Part shown: positions 60,082 to 64,000 of the stretch, in pieces
Layout: every line of letters starts with the position of its first letter
Position numbering within the stretch: position 1 is the first letter of the stretch
NCBI RefSeq assembly: GCF_050948215.1
Contig: NC_135152.1
Coordinates: 2,948,310 to 3,012,309 of the forward strand
From: Halictus rubicundus
Taxonomy: Eukaryota > Arthropoda > Insecta > Hymenoptera > Halictidae
Direction: 5' to 3'
Length of the DNA: 64,000 nt
Translations under genes and position numbers: made by a program
Notes under the pieces: model-generated
Seen by the model: only the letters and a program-made list of their open reading frames with translations
What the model was told of the DNA's origin: nothing
Databases searched by the model: none

Positions 60082-60120
60082 CGCCGCACAGTGGTGCCAA
60101 ATGACCAAAAAGCGGCAAAA
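60077..60120 (+). mobile_element. Transib-like terminus, partner not found
   Basis: CGCCG (60077-60081) precedes CACAGTGGTGCCAAATGACC, followed by A-rich CAAAAAGCGGCAAAAAATC. This is a CGNCG pentamer next to a CACAGTG heptamer, as in elements A and B at 40 kb. The body would lie to the right; no matching CACTGTG end is seen before the window ends, so it may be truncated or interrupted. Confidence 0.45.
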
Positions 60121-60194
60121 AATCTATAAAAACGAAACTATCCAACGAATTTGTTTGAAAATTTGTGGAGAGATTGCCACAGGTGCGACGCTTA

Positions 60195-60446
60195 TTTGGC
60201 AAAAAAAAATTTTGTAAAAAGTTGTTAACATTAAGTAATATGGGCTAATCGAAAATCTCCGTTTTCTGCCCATTTTTTATTTATGGAAGCATACAACAAA
60301 TCCTTTAATAGATTTTGGTCTGGAACTAATCGTTTTGGCAAGGTGTAATATTGATCTAGCTTTGTGCAAAATTTCATGAGATACTTCGAGATGCTTTCGC
60401 CGCAATTTAAGTTTAAATATCAACTTTCGGAATTTCCAAGAATGAA
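60195..60446 (+). repeat. Direct repeat, copy 1
   Basis: About 250 bp nearly repeated at 60545-60790. Shared blocks include GGAACTAATCGTTTTGGCAA and GAGATACTTCGAGATGCTTT. Possibly an internal repeat of the element that starts at 60082. Confidence 0.85.
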
Positions 60447-60544
60447 TCGCGCGTATGTCACGATTATTTGATGTTTCAGGTGAAATTTTTTAGGGATATA
60501 TCATTTATAATGAAGGAAAAAGTGAAATAGTTAGTTAGAATTAA

Positions 60545-60790
60545 TTGTTTAAACAAAAAAATTTTTAAATAATTTCTTTATGTGGACTAACCGGAAGCCT
60601 CTTTGCGTTACGCTCATTTTTTATGTATGGAGGAATACAAAAAATCCTTTAAATACCTTCGATCTGGAACTAATCGTTTTGGCAAGTTATAATATTGATC
60701 TAGCTTTGTGCAAAATTTTAAGAGATACTTCGAGATGCTTTCGCCGCAATTTAAGTTTAAATATCAACTTTCGGAATTTCCGAGAATGAA
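60545..60790 (+). repeat. Direct repeat, copy 2
   Basis: Partner of 60195-60446; the final 110 bp are nearly identical, the first part more diverged. Confidence 0.85.
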
Positions 60791-60876
60791 GTCTCTCAAA
60801 ATTAGCACGCAAAAAGTATTCGTACACGTAACAAATTCAGCAATAAACGTGTTATAATTTGCGAAAATAAATTAAG

Positions 60877-61745
60877 TTAATATTTCGTTGGATAGCCTTT
60901 CGACTGTATAATTGCGTCCAGTCTTCTTGGCATGGAATCCAGTAAATTGGATGTGATTTCGTGTGTAATATTGCACCATTCCTCTTGAGGAGAAAGTTTT
61001 AATTGTTCTTTACTTGAAATATGCTGGGTTCGGATTTTTTATCAAGCAGATCCCATAAATTTTCGATCGCATTAATATCCGGTGATTGCGGAGGTGTTTT
61101 CAAATATTGTGGTGTGTTATGAAGCAACCACTCTCTTGTGTTGCGTGCTGTATGTTTGAGGTCAATGTCTTGAGTGAAGATAAAGTTGTCTTTTATACCC
61201 ATTTTTTCTGCACTACTTACAATATGGGTTTTTAATATGTTTAGGTATATTTTGTGGTCCATGATTCCCTCGATGAAGTGTAATTACCCCACTCCAGCAG
61301 CACTCATACAACCCCAAACCATAAACCGAACCTCCGACGTGTTTTACTGTGGGACGTAGATTTTCTTTTTGTAGCTCCGTATTTTTCTTCCCCCAGACCG
61401 TACACTTGCCATCAGAGCCAAAAACATTAAATTTACTTTCGTCAGTAAATATGACTCTTCGTCAAAACTCGATAGGCTTATTAATATTATCTTTCGCGAA
61501 ATCAAGTCTCTTGCGGCATTTACGAAATACTTCTTGCGAGCAACTCGGCCGTGGTATTCATTATTTCGTAAACAATTACGAATAGTGCTGGCACATACAC
61601 TTACTCCAGCGTTGTTTGCAAGCTCAGCAGCGACCTTAGGGGCACTAATTTTAGGATTAAAACTTAGTCGAAAACTTAGTTCACGTAATGAACGGTTTAT
61701 AGTGCGTCAAATAAAAACAAAGTTTTCGAGGGCGACCAGATTTCG
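60877..61745 (-). pseudogene. Tc1-like transposase pseudogene
   Basis: Minus strand, distinct from the copy at 21 kb. N-terminal part SAPKVAAELANNAGV, then EYHGRVARKK, then the first catalytic block FTDESKFNVFGSDGK. The segment corresponding to GGSVMVWG has a shifted frame. Next come the second catalytic block (FTQDIDLKHTA) and the third (QSPDINAIENLWDLLDKK). After another frameshift near 61010 the C-terminus reads EEWCNITHE and ends KGYPTKY with a stop at 60879-60877. Several frameshifts and stops make it inactive. The N-terminal DNA-binding region is largely lost next to the adjoining element. Confidence 0.88.
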
Positions 61746-61763
61746 CTTCAGGTTGTTACCTGT

Positions 61764-63136
61764 ATATTGTAATACCTAACTCGAGCATCTAAAATATCAC
61801 GCTTCTTTTTTATGATAGAAAAAATTGCAGAGGAAAACATTAATTAGTTCAGAGGGGTAAATATTATGATAGGTAAAAAAATTTGTTGAAGGTTATATTT
61901 TTTGAGATTTCAAGGTCATCGAAGTTTTTTTAAATGGAATGGTATATTTTTATTATTGCTATATGATAGCCGAGGTCAAGACGAATCCAACGACCTGTAA
62001 TATTATGACCTTCACGTGGCCTCGAGTATGAAAAATTCATAAAAGTAGGACACTTAATGTAAATAGTGAAGTAACGATGACATGATCCCCCTGGGGTTTC
62101 AAGAAATTTTCTGGAACTTTGAATAATGACTGTAAACACGCTTACAATGAATTGTAAACACTGATACAAATTCTTCTCGTTTCGGTGACTCTAATCAGTA
62201 CGTTTAAGAAATTCATCGGGATTTATTAGATTGTGAAAGATAACGTTACTTCTCTGAAACGATGGTGTACACTGATGCAGAAAAGATAGAAATGATTTAG
62301 ATTATGGCGAGGCTAAAAGTAACTGAGTACAAGCATCTCAACTGTACGCAGAAAGATACCCTGAGAGTAATCATCCTTCTCGACAAGTTTTGACCGCGTA
62401 GTTCAATTGTTTTGTAAAACAAGAAGTATTAAATCACTGAAAAGAAAACGATCAAAGCCTGCTACTGTAGAAGATGCCGAAACTTTTATAGTGGCTACAG
62501 TCAATATTGATCCTACTACAAGTTGTCGAAAAATTGGACGTTCTTTAGGCATTTCCAAAGCAAGTGTGTGCCGAATATTGCAACGTCATAAATTTCATCC
62601 ATATCATATTTCCTTACATCAGGAGCTTCATGATAACGACTTTGAGAATCGTGTTGCTTTTTGTACATGGGCATTGCAGCAAATACAAAGAAACGAACAT
62701 TTCTTTTATGACGTTCTCCTTACTGACGAAGCTACTTTTTCTAACCATGGACAACTGAATACGCATAATATACATTATTGGTGAACTGAAAACCCGAAAT
62801 GGCTTCGACAAGTTGTACACCAGCGTCCATGGAGTGTAAATGTATGCTATGGAATCGTTGGTAATAACAAACTCAAGGTCACGTGAAGGTCATAATATTA
62901 CAGGTCGTTGGATTCATCTTGACCTCGGCTATCATATAGCGATAATAAAAATATATCATTCCATTTAAAAATACTTCGATGACTTTGAAATCTCAAAAAA
63001 CTTAACCTTGAACAAATTTTTTTGCCTATCATAATATTTGTCCCCCTGAACCAACTAATGTTTTCCTCTGCAATTTTTCTCTATTATAAAAAACAAGCTA
63101 AATATTTTACATGCTCGAGTTAAGTGAAACGCCCTG
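61764..63136 (+). mobile_element. DNA transposon with about 258-bp inverted repeats
   Basis: The right end reads GCCCTG then TATA (63137-63140). The inverted repeats run about 61764-62022 and 62878-63136; shared blocks include TAACTCGAGC and GACCTGTAATATTATGACCT. The left outermost bases have diverged. It encloses one HTH-type transposase pseudogene and is a diverged relative, by layout, of the element at 52139. Confidence 0.85.
62262..62890 (+). pseudogene. Transposase pseudogene (insect HTH type), second copy
   Basis: The ATG at 62262 gives MVYTDAEKIEMI, then a stop (TAG). A frame from 62407 contains the HTH block TSCRKIGRSLGISKASVCRI, the motif KFHPYHIS, NRVAFCTWALQ and the catalytic block LLTDEATFSNHGQ, then a TGA at 62782-62784 followed in frame by NPKWLRQVVHQRPWSVNV. 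It ends in the right inverted repeat, so the last catalytic residues are missing. Compared with 52483-52996 it keeps more of the catalytic core. Confidence 0.82.
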
Positions 63137-63144
63137 TATATTAA

Positions 63145-64000
63145 CACTAGAACTACCGACAGTTGAGACGTAGCTATCTCTACCAAAACCAGTCAAAATG
63201 ACTGGTCTTTAAAAAATACGTAATAGTAGAATATTTTTATATTTATTGATTTATTATTATCTTACAAAAGGAACTGCATGTTCTGAGATCATAAAAACTA
63301 TATAATAACAACTATAATAATAACAATAAGTACAATAATGAAGAATATTTAGTACCAAAATCTTTGGTAATAAGAATATTAAAATAAATTTCCATTGGTA
63401 AATATAAGAACTATAATATAATAATATAATAATAATAAGAAACGTAACAGAATAAATAAAATACAAATATAAATTAAATTATTAAGTACAAAAGTTATCA
63501 TTCGTCACAGTTCTTACAAACGTAAAGTTTCTTCTGCGTCCATCTTCTTGATCCCGACTTCACGCTATATTTGTTTTGCCATTTGGTCTGCTATATCTAC
63601 CCCAAATTTTGTTTTATTATAAAATTCGACCGTTTCAGGTAGGCCCTTTTCGCTTTTCCCAATTTTGACGGTTTTATGTTTTGAGCTCAGGATAAAAACT
63701 TTCTTCTTCGGGTTACTTTTATAAATTGTGAGTGTAATCTCATTTGATCGATACAGCAGCGACGAAAAGCGAGCCATGGTATCCTTCTTCGTTTTACAAA
63801 TTTTTGTGAGTTCTCTTTTGTTTCCGCGTATTGCGCCAACAAGTGTGGTTCTTTTGGCTAATAATTTATATGCCAGCGACAAGCTTGTAAAAAAATTATC
63901 GGTTGTTATGGTCCTTCCCTTCATACTATACGGTTCAATAAGTTCACACCAGTCAAATTGACTGGTACTGGTATAAGCAGCCATGATAAAAAATTACTTT
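63145..64000 (-). mobile_element. piggyBac element, cut by window end
   Basis: TTAA at 63141-63144 is followed by CACTAGAACTACCGAC, a piggyBac-type end, with a GACCAGTCATTTTGACTGGT-like inverted motif just inside (63188-63211). The transposase runs toward it on the minus strand. It abuts the TATA of the previous element. Confidence 0.85.
63498..63984 (-). pseudogene. piggyBac transposase, C-terminal part, partial
   Basis: From 63984 the frame reads LIEPYSMKGRTITTDNFFTS, then RTTLVGAIRGNKRE, SSKHKTVKI, LPETVEFYNKTKFGVDIADQ. The aspartates of TTDNFF and GVDIADQM are the second and third catalytic positions of the piggyBac DDD triad (family knowledge). A frameshift at about 63583 follows. The other frame continues with RRWTQKKLYVCKNCDE and stops at 63500-63498. 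The Cys-x2-Cys remnant is probably the edge of the C-terminal cysteine-rich domain, with the intervening part deleted. An in-frame stop lies just upstream of 63984, and the N-terminal half is outside the window. Confidence 0.85.

Noticed and set aside
1..64000. CRISPR array, operon, bacterial insertion sequence or riboswitch
   Set aside because: No regularly spaced direct repeats with unique spacers and no prokaryotic gene layout; introns and element types are those of an animal genome.

Overview
The window looks like nuclear DNA of an insect, most likely a hymenopteran (ant, bee or wasp). This is inferred from three things: short introns (69-358 bp) with standard GT/AG splice sites, CpG-rich unique DNA with abundant microsatellites, and a dense mix of mariner, Tc1, piggyBac and other cut-and-paste elements. 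There is no bacterial, plasmid or viral architecture, no operon and no CRISPR array. The exact species cannot be read from the sequence.

I can support only two host protein genes, both on the minus strand in the first 7.2 kb. One is a complete six-exon Peter Pan (PPAN/SSF1, Brix family) ribosome-biogenesis gene, 736-2471, giving 420 codons with every splice phase agreeing. The other is a two-exon gene, 5658-7212, encoding a 398-residue protein with one N-terminal WW domain and a serine-rich tail; I do not recognise its orthologue. Everything to the right is non-coding or transposon DNA as far as I can see. The long CpG-rich stretches at 10.9-18.5, 26.3-34.5, 43.4-46.3, 47.6-52.1 and 56.5-60.1 kb carry only microsatellites and possible regulatory motifs. 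They could be intergenic or introns of large genes whose exons lie outside.

The main content is a layered set of mobile elements whose ends and target duplications can be read directly: a mariner (9225-10900) split by a precisely inserted solo LTR (10340-10748, 5-bp duplication TTCTA); a Tc3-like remnant (18560-19397); a Tc1-like element with 222-bp inverted repeats (20986-22652) inside a TTAA-flanked element; about a dozen TTAA-flanked, piggyBac-type miniature elements, three of them members of one 247-249 bp family; two degenerate elements with very long inverted repeats around HTH-type transposases (52139-53469 and 61764-63136); and a Tc1 pseudogene and a truncated piggyBac at the right end.

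The most interesting finding is a back-to-back pair of elements at 40263-40771 and 40777-42155. Both end in CACAGTG/CACTGTG, and both ends and the junction are flanked by CGGCG. That is the signature of Transib transposons, the relatives of the RAG1 recombinase, whose ends resemble the V(D)J recombination signal heptamer CACAGTG. A third such end sits at 60082 next to CGCCG. No transposase is visible in the pair, so they appear to be non-autonomous.
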